A stretch of 37,453 nucleotides of DNA, taken from contig JARROD010000137.1 of assembly GCA_037384225.1 (NCBI GenBank), positions 1-37,453 of the forward strand, given 5' to 3'. Source of the DNA: JARROD01 sp037384225. GTDB lineage: Bacteria; Pseudomonadota; Gammaproteobacteria; Pseudomonadales; Cellvibrionaceae. The translations under genes were made by a program, and so were the position numbers. This document shows, piece after piece, positions 17,672 through 26,761 of this stretch. The stretch's first letter is position 1. Each line of letters starts with the position of its first letter. Below the pieces are notes generated by a model that searched no databases, had not been told where the DNA came from, and was given only the letters and a program-made list of their open reading frames with translations.

Positions 17672-20600
17672 ATGAGCAACCACTCTATACCCAAACAAAC
17701 ATTAATATCCGCCGCCATCACCATCAGTACCCTGCTGCTGTCGGCCTGCGAACCTCAACTGCCACCCGATCAGGCTTCCACAGATCCCACTGTCAAACAG
17801 GTTAATGACTGGGAAAACCCTGAAGTTTTTCAAATAAACAAAGAGCCGGCGCGCGCCAGCTTTTTTGCCTATGAAAACCGCCGCCTGGCCAACGACGGGG
17901 TCAGGGAGAACTCCCACTATTTTCGTTCTCTCAATGGTGAGTGGAAATTCAACTGGGTCAGAACACCTGCCGAGAGGCCGGTGGATTTCTGGCAACCGGC
18001 ATTTGACGATTCCGCCTGGGGCACAATAAAAGTCCCCTCAAACTGGGAACTACAGGGGCACGGCATCCCCCACTATGTCAATATCCCCTATGTTTTCCCC
18101 GCCAATCAACCCCACATTCCACACGATTACAATCCGGTCGGCTCCTATATCAAAACGCTCGAGATACCGGACGACTGGCGTAACAAACAGGTTTTCCTGC
18201 ATTTTGGCGCCACCAGTTCCGCCATGTATGTGTGGGTAAACGGCCACAAGGTGGGCTACAGTCAAGGGTCGAAGCTACCGGCGGAATTCAACATCACCCG
18301 CTATGTCAAACCCGGTGATAACAAGGTCGCGGTGGAGGTTTATCGCTGGTCCGACGGCAGCTACTTAGAAGATCAGGATACTTGGAGCCTGAGCGGTATC
18401 GATCGAGAAGTCTATGCCTTCGCCACCCCCAAAACCCATATCCGCGATTTTACCGTCACCAGCGATTTGGATAACCAGTATCGCAACGGCGTGTTCGCGC
18501 TGGATCTGGACATTGCCGACACCGCTTCCGCGAAAGCCCCCATCGAAATCAAGGTCGCTGTCAGCCACGATGACGACATCGTCTTCAGCGAATCGAAATC
18601 CGTCAACCCCGGCAAGGATTCCCATGTCCGGCTTGCCGGTACAATCGACAAGGTCAAGCCCTGGTCGGCGGAAACACCCAATCTCTACCAGCTGACCATC
18701 GAAGCGGTAATCGGTGGCGAGACTCAAGTGATTCAGCAAGCTATCGGCTTTCGCAACCTGAAAATGGAAAACGGCCAGTTCCTGGTCAACGGCGTTGCGG
18801 TGACCATTCGCGGCGTCAACCGCCACGAGCACGATCCTCGCACCGGAAAGGTATTGACCCGGGAAACCATGCGGCGGGATATCCAATTGATGAAAGAATT
18901 GAATATCAACGCCGTGAGAACCTCCCACTACCCCAATGATCCGCGCTGGTACGCGTTAACGGATAAATACGGCATTTACGTACTCGACGAAGCCAATATC
19001 GAATCCCACGAATATATGGGGATGGGCAACATGGGTCACACCAGCGACACCTCAAAGCAGGCCCAATACCAGCTTGGATACCAACCGGAATGGGAAGCCG
19101 CACACCTCGCGCGCATCTCCCGTATGGTGGAAAGAGACAAAAACCACCCCTCGATCATTCTCTGGTCGCTGGGAAATGAAGCCGGGATCGGACCCGCATT
19201 TGAAAAAGCGGCGCACTGGATCCACGAAAACGATCCCTCCCGCCCCGTGACCTACGGCGGCTGGGGAACAGTGGAGGGACACGCGCCCCTGGACTATGTC
19301 GATATCTACACCCCCATGTACGATTTCATCGACGAGATGGCCGACTACGCCGAGAGCAATCCGAGCCAGCCAATGATCCAGGCGGAATACGCCCATGCCA
19401 TGGGCAACAGCGAAGGCAACCTGCAGGAATATTGGGATGTGATCTACCACTACCCACAGTTACAGGGTGGTTTTATCTGGGATTGGGTCGATCAGACGTT
19501 GTTTAAAACCAACGCCGACGGCATTGAAATCATGGCCTACGGTGGCGATTTCGGCGCCAGCCCACGGCCGGATTCGGACAACTTTCTGGCCAACGGCATC
19601 ATTCAATCGGACCGCACACTGAACCCCCACGCCTGGGAGGTCAAAAAAGTCTATCAACCGTTGAAATTCGAGGCGGTTAATTTGAATTCACTCGAATTCA
19701 GCCTTTGGAACCGACACAATTTTCTCACCGCCGACAAGTTCAGAATCGACTGGCAATTGTTTGAGGACGGCACCCTGATTCGCGAGGGCGCCGGCCCGGC
19801 CATGAACACCAAGGCGGGAGCAAAAGAACCGTTTAAACTGCAATTGCCCAAGTTCGACAGGCGCCCGAGTGCAGAGTATCACCTGACCCTCAACGCCCGC
19901 CTCAAGTCCGGTGCCAACGAAATGCTGGACCAGGGCCATCTGCTCGCCTGGGATCAATTCCAGCTGCACAAAGCGGTGCCTGAAAAAGTTCAGCCGTCCA
20001 CCCAGAAGGTCAGCATCGAGGACACTGACGATCGACTGCACATAAGAGGCAGCAACTTTTCCGTGCAATTCGATAAAGCCGACGGCCAGATGGTGTCTTA
20101 TAAGGTCAACGATAAAGAGTTACTGTTACAGGGGCTGACGCCCAACCTTTGGCGGGTTCCCATCGACAATGACGCACCGTGGATGCTGAATGATCTCACC
20201 TGGAGAACAGCCACCCAAAAACAGCGTCTGATTGAATTCCGGCACAGTGATGAAAACCCTTACATCGCGGTGCTCAAAACGGTGCACCAGCTCGGCGAAC
20301 AAACCGCCGAATTCACCACCGAATACCACATATCCGGTGACGGCGAAATCCAGGTCGACGCCAACCTGAAACCGCTGCGGGAACAGCTGCCCAATATTCC
20401 GCGGGTGGGTATGAACATGGTACTCAAAGGCGATTATAAACACATGCAGTGGTTCGGCCGCGGCCCCCAGGAAAACTATGAAGACCGAAAAACCGGCGCC
20501 GCCGTCGGTCTTTATAAGGACCACGTAGACCGGCAGTACCACGACTATTCCAGGCCCCAGGAAACCGGCAATAAAACCGATGTGCGCTGGTTGTCATTGG

Positions 20601-20914
20601 TGGATGACAGTGGCTCGGGCCTATTGATTTCCGGTGAACCCCTATTGAGCCTGTCCGCACTGCCCCTGCGGCAATCCGACCTGGAACACGACCGCAAAGC
20701 AATCCACCTGCACGGTGCGGAGTTAAAACCTAAAAACCTGGTCAGCCTGAATATCGACTGGAAGCAGATGGGCGTGGGTGGGGACAACTCCTGGGGTGCC
20801 AGACCCCTGGAAAAATATCAAATCCCACCGGCCAGTTACAGCTACGGTTTCCGTATACGCCCAATCAAACAAGCTGAGCCGGAAACGGCGAAACAGGCAC
20901 AGGCAAGGGACTGA
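17672..20914 (+). CDS. LacZ-like beta-galactosidase, GH2, lipoprotein
   Basis: Exported glycoside hydrolase of 1080 residues with a lipoprotein signal (LLLSAC, Cys at 26), so it is membrane-anchored in the periplasm or on the surface. The order is GH2 sugar-binding domain (about 55-250), immunoglobulin-like domain, TIM barrel (about 365-650), a second Ig-like domain and a C-terminal Bgal_small_N domain (about 790-1070), the layout of long LacZ enzymes. The acid/base is E503 in WSLGNEAG and the nucleophile E572 in QAEYAHAMGN. HYPNDPRWYALTDKYGIYVLDEANIE is typical of LacZ-type GH2. It probably removes beta-linked galactose from galactan side chains or oligosaccharides. It is the first gene of a plus-strand pair with the lyase-GH105 fusion, 137 bp downstream. 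Confidence 0.92.
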   Translation: MSNHSIPKQTLISAAITISTLLLSACEPQLPPDQASTDPTVKQVNDWENPEVFQINKEPARASFFAYENRRLANDGVRENSHYFRSLNGEWKFNWVRTPAERPVDFWQPAFDDSAWGTIKVPSNWELQGHGIPHYVNIPYVFPANQPHIPHDYNPVGSYIKTLEIPDDWRNKQVFLHFGATSSAMYVWVNGHKVGYSQGSKLPAEFNITRYVKPGDNKVAVEVYRWSDGSYLEDQDTWSLSGIDREVYAFATPKTHIRDFTVTSDLDNQYRNGVFALDLDIADTASAKAPIEIKVAVSHDDDIVFSESKSVNPGKDSHVRLAGTIDKVKPWSAETPNLYQLTIEAVIGGETQVIQQAIGFRNLKMENGQFLVNGVAVTIRGVNRHEHDPRTGKVLTRETMRRDIQLMKELNINAVRTSHYPNDPRWYALTDKYGIYVLDEANIESHEYMGMGNMGHTSDTSKQAQYQLGYQPEWEAAHLARISRMVERDKNHPSIILWSLGNEAGIGPAFEKAAHWIHENDPSRPVTYGGWGTVEGHAPLDYVDIYTPMYDFIDEMADYAESNPSQPMIQAEYAHAMGNSEGNLQEYWDVIYHYPQLQGGFIWDWVDQTLFKTNADGIEIMAYGGDFGASPRPDSDNFLANGIIQSDRTLNPHAWEVKKVYQPLKFEAVNLNSLEFSLWNRHNFLTADKFRIDWQLFEDGTLIREGAGPAMNTKAGAKEPFKLQLPKFDRRPSAEYHLTLNARLKSGANEMLDQGHLLAWDQFQLHKAVPEKVQPSTQKVSIEDTDDRLHIRGSNFSVQFDKADGQMVSYKVNDKELLLQGLTPNLWRVPIDNDAPWMLNDLTWRTATQKQRLIEFRHSDENPYIAVLKTVHQLGEQTAEFTTEYHISGDGEIQVDANLKPLREQLPNIPRVGMNMVLKGDYKHMQWFGRGPQENYEDRKTGAAVGLYKDHVDRQYHDYSRPQETGNKTDVRWLSLVDDSGSGLLISGEPLLSLSALPLRQSDLEHDRKAIHLHGAELKPKNLVSLNIDWKQMGVGGDNSWGARPLEKYQIPPASYSYGFRIRPIKQAEPETAKQAQARD

Positions 20915-20959
20915 ATAACATAGCGAATGGCGTCCAACCCCGGGGCTCGGCAATAGTTT

Positions 20960-20984
20960 GGCGACACGCTCAGCGCGTGTCGCC
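20960..20984. terminator. Strong 10-bp hairpin between GH2 and the lyase-GH105 gene
   Basis: GGCGACACGC and GCGTGTCGCC form a perfect 10-bp stem with a 5-nt loop. There is no T-run after it, so it may be a partial terminator, an mRNA processing or stability hairpin, or a REP-like element lowering expression of the next gene. Confidence 0.5.
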
Positions 20985-21051
20985 TGGCCGGGTCCCGTAA
21001 CCCATTGACTCAGATGTAACAACCCAGAGCACGTCGCACAATAAACTCTTT

Positions 21052-23562
21052 ATGATCGGCCAATTCATGCATAATTTATTTGTCTCCCTATTGATCCCCA
21101 TACTGACTGCCCTGACACTGGCCGCCTGCCAAACCCTATCCACACCCACACCAACACCCACACCAACCCCAACACCCGCAATCACACCTGAGATCCAGGA
21201 TCCAAAGGATGTGGGAGCACGGGAAATTCCCATTACCGCACAGGCCTACGCCGGCAGTTCCGTTAACGTGGTGGCGGGTGCCCGCCAGACAATTTATACC
21301 GACAGCGTATACCAGTACGCCGGCTTCTATAACGCCGAGGGCCAACTGGTGCTCGCCAAACGCCGGTTGGGGGAAAATCAGTGGCAAACCCGCGAGACCC
21401 CGTTTACCGCCAACCTGAAAGATGCCCACAATACCCTCAGTCTGGTGGTCGATGGACAGGGATATTTACATCTGGCCTGGGGTCACCACAACACAGCGCT
21501 TCACTACAGCCGCAGCCTCGAGCCCGGCGGTCTGGTTATGGGTTCCCCCCGGGCCATGGTGGGAGAAGCGGAACAGAGCGTTACCTACCCGCAGTTTTTC
21601 CGGCTCGGGGACGGCAACCTGCTGTTTCTCTACCGCGACGGCGGCTCCGGCAACGGCCGCCTGGTGCTCAACCACTATTCCACCAACAACCAGCAGTGGA
21701 CCCGGCGCCAGAGCAACCTGATCGACGGCGAAGGCCAGCGCAGCGCTTACTGGGACATGACAATAGATAGCAAAGGTCGCCTGCACCTGGCCTGGAACTG
21801 GCGAGAAACACCGGATGTGGCCAGCAACCACGACCTGCTTTACGCCCGCTCCGATGACCAGGGGCAAACCTGGCGCAAAAGCGACGGCCGCGACTATCAC
21901 CTGCCGATCACACAAAAAAGCGCCGAAGTCGTCGCCGCCATACCGCAACAGCACAACTTGATGAATCCCCCCAGCATCGCTGCGACTCGCCGCGGGCAAC
22001 CCGTTATCGCCTCCTACTGGTCAGCCGCGCCCGACGCCCGCCCCCGATTCAATATCGTCTATCGCAACGGTGACGGCTGGCACACCCTTGCCGGCCCGGA
22101 AGCGGGAGAGGACTTTGCCCTCCAGGGACCGGGCACCAAGCACCCGCCGATTTCCCGTGCAGCGCTGTTGTCGGAGTCAAACAGCATTCACCTGATCTAC
22201 CGCGATGACAGCCGCGGCGGCCGTGTACTGGGCGCGACACTGGAGAGCCTGAACCAGGCACACGAGGGTAACCCAAAGTGGCACTACCGCTATCTGACGC
22301 AAACTGACGCCGGTGCCTGGGAACCTTCCATAGACCCGGCGCAATGGCAACGGATGAAACAGGCCCACTTATTGCTCCAGCCGGTGAATCAGTTGGATGG
22401 CGACGACCGCAGCGGCAGCGAAGCCCGACCCACACCGCTGAACCTGCTGATCTGGAGCCCCAACTGGGAACACCACCAGCGCCGAACAGCAGCGGGCGAT
22501 ACACAGCCCGCCGGCGTTTCCGCGCAAACCAACACAGCGGCTGACTCTGCGCCGGAACCCGAACAGATTCTGGACTATGCACGGCGCGTCGCCGACTGGC
22601 AGTGGAATAACCTATCCTACGACAACGCCCACTTCCATCCCAAGGCCTGGGGTGTCTGCCCATTTTATATCGGCACCCTGAATATCGCCGCTTACCTGCC
22701 CGAGGCCGGACTGGAGGAGCGCGTGCTGCAGCGGGCCAGGGAGAACGGTTTTGAACCGCGCGAACACAACCCCTACGATGCCGACAACTACTGCGTCAGT
22801 CAGGCCTACCTGCGCCTCTATAAAAAATATAAGCAACCGGAAATGCTGGCCCCCTCACAAAAAATATTCGATGACATTCTGGCCACTCCCTCGCCCCACA
22901 ACCTGGACTGGGGCTATAGCCACAGCCGCAGCCGCTGGAGCTGGTGTGACGCCCTGTTTATGGGCCCCATGTCCTGGCTGCTGACGTGGGAGGTCACCGG
23001 AGATCAGCGCTATCTGGATTTTATGAATCACGAGTGGTGGGCCACCACCGAACGCCTTTACCGCGAGGAACTGGGGTTGTATTTCCGCGACGAATCCTAC
23101 CTGGATGTGCGCGAGAAAAACGGCAAAACCATCCACTGGGCCAGGGGTGCCTCCTGGGTTATCGCCGGGCTGGCACAGGTGATCGATCACCTGCCCAAGG
23201 ATTACCCCGACTACCCACGCTATGTCACCCTGTTCCGGCAGATGGCGGCCGCCTTTGTCAAAGCCCAGCAGAGCGATGGCCTCTGGCGCCCCGGCCTGCT
23301 GGATCCGCAAACGCATAACGCCCGCGAAACCAGCGGCAGCGCCTTTATTTCCTTTGGCCTGGCTTCGGGCATTCGACAGGGATTGCTCGATCGGGAAACC
23401 TACTTGCCCAAAGTCTATAAAGCCTGGAGCGCTTTGACAGCCAGTGTGGCCGTCAACGGCATACTGCGCAACGTCCAACCCGTCGGTGCCGGCCCCCACG
23501 GTTTCGACCCGGAGGCGAAAGAATTGTATGAGCTCACGGAGGAAGGGGCTGATAACAAATAA
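21052..23562 (+). CDS. Lipoprotein fusion: BNR_4 beta-propeller lyase + GH105 unsaturated uronyl hydrolase
   Basis: Protein of 836 residues with lipobox LAAC (Cys 26), then a Pro-Thr repeat linker (about 31-42) that would hold it off the membrane. Residues 60-475 are a BNR_4 propeller as in polysaccharide lyase families PL24/PL25 and the related rhamnose-glucuronate lyases/hydrolases PL27/GH145. Candidate catalytic residues are H126 (KDAHN), H146 (WGHHN), Y179 (VTYP) and R195 (YRDGGSG). Their spacing (20 and 16) matches what I recall for the PL25 active site. A Gln/Thr/Ala-rich linker (about 478-502) leads to a GH105 six-hairpin domain (505-815) with WCDALFMGP (D633) and HWARGASWV. The lyase would create a 4,5-unsaturated uronate at a chain end, which GH105 would then remove. 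No clear ribosome site precedes ATG 21052; M6 at 21067 is an alternative. The exact PL family is unsettled. Confidence 0.85.
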   Translation: MIGQFMHNLFVSLLIPILTALTLAACQTLSTPTPTPTPTPTPAITPEIQDPKDVGAREIPITAQAYAGSSVNVVAGARQTIYTDSVYQYAGFYNAEGQLVLAKRRLGENQWQTRETPFTANLKDAHNTLSLVVDGQGYLHLAWGHHNTALHYSRSLEPGGLVMGSPRAMVGEAEQSVTYPQFFRLGDGNLLFLYRDGGSGNGRLVLNHYSTNNQQWTRRQSNLIDGEGQRSAYWDMTIDSKGRLHLAWNWRETPDVASNHDLLYARSDDQGQTWRKSDGRDYHLPITQKSAEVVAAIPQQHNLMNPPSIAATRRGQPVIASYWSAAPDARPRFNIVYRNGDGWHTLAGPEAGEDFALQGPGTKHPPISRAALLSESNSIHLIYRDDSRGGRVLGATLESLNQAHEGNPKWHYRYLTQTDAGAWEPSIDPAQWQRMKQAHLLLQPVNQLDGDDRSGSEARPTPLNLLIWSPNWEHHQRRTAAGDTQPAGVSAQTNTAADSAPEPEQILDYARRVADWQWNNLSYDNAHFHPKAWGVCPFYIGTLNIAAYLPEAGLEERVLQRARENGFEPREHNPYDADNYCVSQAYLRLYKKYKQPEMLAPSQKIFDDILATPSPHNLDWGYSHSRSRWSWCDALFMGPMSWLLTWEVTGDQRYLDFMNHEWWATTERLYREELGLYFRDESYLDVREKNGKTIHWARGASWVIAGLAQVIDHLPKDYPDYPRYVTLFRQMAAAFVKAQQSDGLWRPGLLDPQTHNARETSGSAFISFGLASGIRQGLLDRETYLPKVYKAWSALTASVAVNGILRNVQPVGAGPHGFDPEAKELYELTEEGADNK

Positions 23563-23583
23563 CAATCCCCACCATCCCTAGTG

Positions 23584-23622
23584 CCCTGCCCCGCAATGAA
23601 ATATCCATCAGCGCGGGCAGGG
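23584..23622 (+). terminator. Hairpin after the lyase-GH105 gene
   Basis: CCCTGCCCCGC (23584-23594) pairs with GCGCGGGCAGGG (23611-23622) with one bulge. It lies 20 bp after the stop codon and between two convergent genes. There is no strong T-run, but a short AT-rich stretch follows. Likely end of the plus-strand transcript. Confidence 0.5.
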
Positions 23623-23672
23623 ACTAACCTCTCATTAATACACCTTGATATTTCTCTTCACATCTAACTCAA

Positions 23673-23742
23673 CCCCATCGTTGCATAAATTTTCGGCCCA
23701 GAACCGCTTCGCTGTTCTATAGCGGCATTTGTAACGATGGGG
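23673..23742. repeat. Dispersed repeat, copy C, forming a 70-bp hairpin
   Basis: Starts CCCCATCGTTGCATAAATTT, one base different from copies at 7831 and 14701. The far end AACGATGGGG (23733-23742) is the exact inverse of its first ten bases, so the whole unit can fold, with further pairing inside. This copy is the only one with both ends visible and may show the complete element: a miniature inverted-terminus repeat of about 70 bp. Confidence 0.65.
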
Positions 23743-23819
23743 TCAAGAGTCAGGGATTCTAAAAATAAAGACCGTGTACGGCCTAAGTCATCTTGCGGTT
23801 ACTGCAGCCGGGAGCCTTT

Positions 23820-25667
23820 TCACTGTTTGTTTTTTATCAACTCCTGATAGTACTGTTTCAAGACATTGAAGGCTTTCTTCTTGTTGCCTTGATCATCAAT
23901 CAGGCCTTTTCTGTTCCAGCCCTCCTGATACACAGGATGATTTCTCCTGGGCGATCTGAAATCCATCAATATCCACGGAGAAAGGCCGCTGAAGTTGTCG
24001 GGCATACGTTTGAACATTTTCACCTGTTCTTGATAAAACCACTCCTGATACTCTTCACTCCAACGGGTTTTCTTATCGGCGTGAAAGCCACCTTTGGCAC
24101 CGGCACCCGTTTCACTGAAAAACAAGGGTTTATCATAGGCCACTTCCCATTGCGCCGTCCGGCAGGCATCGGGAAGCCCGCCGTACCATCCCAAATATTC
24201 GTTGACAGAAACAATATCCGTAAATTCACCCAGGGGATCATCGATGCGATTTTTACCCTTGTTGTACCTCACTTCCAATGCGGCGGATATCAAGCGGGTG
24301 TTATCCAGGGATCTGGTTTTCGCAATCAGCGCTTTCATAAATTCGGTTCGCACGGGGGTGACAGGTGTTTCGTTGCCGACGGACCAGATGATAACGGAAG
24401 CCTTGTTTCTATCCCTGACAATCATTTCCTCCAATTGAGCTTTGGCCTTTTCCAGCACTTTTTCGTTGCCAAAGTCTATGGTCCAATAGACAGGAACCTC
24501 TGACCAAACCAATATCCCCATGGCGTCGGCCAGTCTGGTCATATATTCGTTGTGGGGATAGTGAGCGAGCCGGACCATATTGGCATTCAGGCCCCTGGCT
24601 GCGGCCAGCAACTGTTCGGCGTCTTCTTTGCTGTAGGCCCGCCGCACGTCCTGGGGGATCTCTTCGTGAAGACTGATGCCACGCAAAAAGATTTTTTCGC
24701 CGTTAAGGCGTATTTCCTTGCCTACGGCTTCAATTTTTCTGAAGCCAATTTTATCCGTCAGTGTTTCATGGTTAAAACCCCATTCCACCCGGTAAAGCTT
24801 GGGATTATCCGGAGACCAAAGGCTTAGCTTTTTCACCTCGAATTCGAAATCCAGGCTGTCGCCATCAACACGGTATTTGCGTTGCAGTTTCAATTCAGGA
24901 ATGCCAATGGTGACTTCAGCGCCTTTAACCGCCTTGTTTAAGCTGACACTTCCCGAAAGCCTGAAATTTTTAGTTTTTTTAGCGTTGTGGATATCCTGAT
25001 TTTGATCCAACTGCAGTGTGTATTGCTGAATGAAGTTTTGCGGTAGTATCAGCAACTTTACATCCCGTGTTATACCGCCGTAATTCCACCAGTCGGTATT
25101 GACGGTCGGGATCTCCTGCGGGTGCCGTTTATTGTCCACTTTCACCACGAGAAAATTGCCTGTTTCTTTAAGCATGTTCCCGGGGATTTCAAGGTTAAAT
25201 GGCGTAAACCCACCTTTGTGAGAGCCCAGCTTCTTTCCATTCAAATAAACCTGGGCCTCATAGTTTACCGCGCCAAAATAGAGAAAAACTCTTTGGTTGT
25301 TTTTCACCTTTTTCAGATCAAAATACCTTTGGTACCAAACCGTACCTTCATAGTATTTGAAGATATCCTGCTGGGAATTCCAGTCACCCGGCACTTGGAT
25401 TGTGTAGGGTTGTTGGTATCCGTGTTCCTTTCTCTGCGTTTTGTTTTTAACGACAGGCTCATTCCAATAAGCCTCACCATCATTTTCCCTTCTCTCATTG
25501 TACCTGTAGTCATAGAACCCGGTTTCATAAGGATCCACGATATAGTGCCAGGTTCCATTGAGGGAAATGGATGTCCGGTTATCGGTGTTATTAATGAGCC
25601 TGTCCTGCGCCAATGAGGCCATGGCGAACAGAAAAAAGACAATAAAAATTGTTATTTTTTTGTACAT
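23820..25667 (-). CDS. GH2 glycosidase, probable beta-glucuronidase
   Basis: Exported enzyme of 615 residues with a standard signal peptide (cleavage near ASLAQ). Sugar-binding, Ig-like and TIM-barrel domains follow in the order of E. coli UidA-sized GH2 enzymes. The acid/base is E433 (WSVGNETP) and the nucleophile E519 (FFSETGAG). Residues 585-587 are N-R-K in EGWNRKGLIDD, at the place of the NxK motif that binds the carboxylate in beta-glucuronidases, so glucuronidase is favoured over galactosidase. The gene is visibly AT-richer and its protein richer in Lys and Asn than its neighbours, resembling Bacteroidota proteins, which suggests transfer. It is the third gene of the operon GH51 - GH43 - GH2, 44 bp after GH43. 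No good ribosome site is visible before ATG 25667. Confidence 0.83.
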   Translation of the reverse strand: MYKKITIFIVFFLFAMASLAQDRLINNTDNRTSISLNGTWHYIVDPYETGFYDYRYNERRENDGEAYWNEPVVKNKTQRKEHGYQQPYTIQVPGDWNSQQDIFKYYEGTVWYQRYFDLKKVKNNQRVFLYFGAVNYEAQVYLNGKKLGSHKGGFTPFNLEIPGNMLKETGNFLVVKVDNKRHPQEIPTVNTDWWNYGGITRDVKLLILPQNFIQQYTLQLDQNQDIHNAKKTKNFRLSGSVSLNKAVKGAEVTIGIPELKLQRKYRVDGDSLDFEFEVKKLSLWSPDNPKLYRVEWGFNHETLTDKIGFRKIEAVGKEIRLNGEKIFLRGISLHEEIPQDVRRAYSKEDAEQLLAAARGLNANMVRLAHYPHNEYMTRLADAMGILVWSEVPVYWTIDFGNEKVLEKAKAQLEEMIVRDRNKASVIIWSVGNETPVTPVRTEFMKALIAKTRSLDNTRLISAALEVRYNKGKNRIDDPLGEFTDIVSVNEYLGWYGGLPDACRTAQWEVAYDKPLFFSETGAGAKGGFHADKKTRWSEEYQEWFYQEQVKMFKRMPDNFSGLSPWILMDFRSPRRNHPVYQEGWNRKGLIDDQGNKKKAFNVLKQYYQELIKNKQ

Positions 25668-25711
25668 ATTGTGTTGTCATCCCATGGCCCGAAAGAGCCT
25701 TTGATAAATGG

Positions 25712-26761
25712 TTAGCGTTCGGTCCCATCATAGGGACCATCGGCGACGGGAGTGCCAAAATCCGGCGTACCATCGGCTTTCCAATGAATCACCTGAGCGC
25801 GGGTGGCACGGTCCGGATTAGTGAGCGAATCGCCTTCAATTTCTTTGTAGCTGCGGGCGTGATACACCAGAATGTCGGTTTTACCATCCGGTGTTGTGGT
25901 GAAGCTATTGTGGCCCGGGCCGTATTGACCGGCGGCTTCATCACTCATAAAAACGGGTGCGGGAAACTTGGTCCAGGATGCCGCGTCGAGCAACTCGGCA
26001 TCCTCATCGACGCTAAGCAACCCCATACGATAGTTGGCGTCGGTGGCATTGGTCGAGTAGGTGACGAAAATACGACCGTTCTTTTTAAGCACACCCGGAC
26101 CTTCCTGAACCCTGTACTTCAACAATTCCCACGGGTGCTCGGCCTCGGCAATGTTCACTTGCCTGCCGGTGATCGACCAGGGTGTGTCCATCCCCGCGAT
26201 ATAGATATTTGTGCCCTGTTTTTCGGGCTCGGACTGCGCCCACAGAAGATAACGGCTCCCGCGATGTTCGAAAGTGGTTGCATCCAGACTAAACGAATCC
26301 CAATCCGTTTTTATCTGGCCCTTTTCCACCCAATCGCCTTCGAGTGGATTGGCGGCGCCGGTTTCGAGAACATACATGCGAATCCGCCAGATATCTTCCG
26401 CCTGGCCGGCGGCAAAATAAACATACCATTTACCGTCAATGAAATGGAGTTCGGGCGCCCATATATGATGACTCATGGGTCCACTCTCGTGCTTGCGCCA
26501 GATAACCTTCGCCTCGGCGCTGGCAAGGCCACCGAGGGTGCGGGCCCGACGCAGTTCGATGCGATCGTATTCCGGCACAGTGGCCGCCAGATAATAATAG
26601 CCATCGGAATGCAGGATCACATGCGGATCGGCTCTTTGCGGCACAATAGGGTTGGTCCATTGCAGCGGCTGCTCCATGGCCTGGCAGGCCACCAGAGCGG
26701 CAACGGTTACGACTAAAGAGATAAATGTCCGGGTAAAACGAATTAATGCGTGAAGATTCAT
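25712..26761 (-). CDS. GH43 alpha-L-arabinofuranosidase, lipoprotein
   Basis: Five-bladed beta-propeller glycosidase of 349 residues with lipobox LVAC (Cys 26). The three catalytic acids can be placed: D45 (RADPHV, base), D160 (SLDATTF, pKa modulator) and E220 (VQEGPGVL, acid). SHHIWAPELHFIDGKWYVYFAAG is typical of the GH43 group with exo-alpha-1,5-L-arabinofuranosidases (subfamily 26-like); that subfamily call is from memory. Its ATGA start overlaps the stop of the GH51 gene, with AAGGAA as ribosome site, so the two are translationally coupled. It would trim arabinose from arabinan or arabinogalactan side chains released or debranched by GH51. Confidence 0.87.
   Translation of the reverse strand: MNLHALIRFTRTFISLVVTVAALVACQAMEQPLQWTNPIVPQRADPHVILHSDGYYYLAATVPEYDRIELRRARTLGGLASAEAKVIWRKHESGPMSHHIWAPELHFIDGKWYVYFAAGQAEDIWRIRMYVLETGAANPLEGDWVEKGQIKTDWDSFSLDATTFEHRGSRYLLWAQSEPEKQGTNIYIAGMDTPWSITGRQVNIAEAEHPWELLKYRVQEGPGVLKKNGRIFVTYSTNATDANYRMGLLSVDEDAELLDAASWTKFPAPVFMSDEAAGQYGPGHNSFTTTPDGKTDILVYHARSYKEIEGDSLTNPDRATRAQVIHWKADGTPDFGTPVADGPYDGTER

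Noticed and set aside
21143..21178. CACACCAACACC repeats as a possible CRISPR or microsatellite switch
   Set aside because: They encode the Pro-Thr linker after the lipobox of the lyase-GH105 protein; short, degenerate and in frame, a usual linker.
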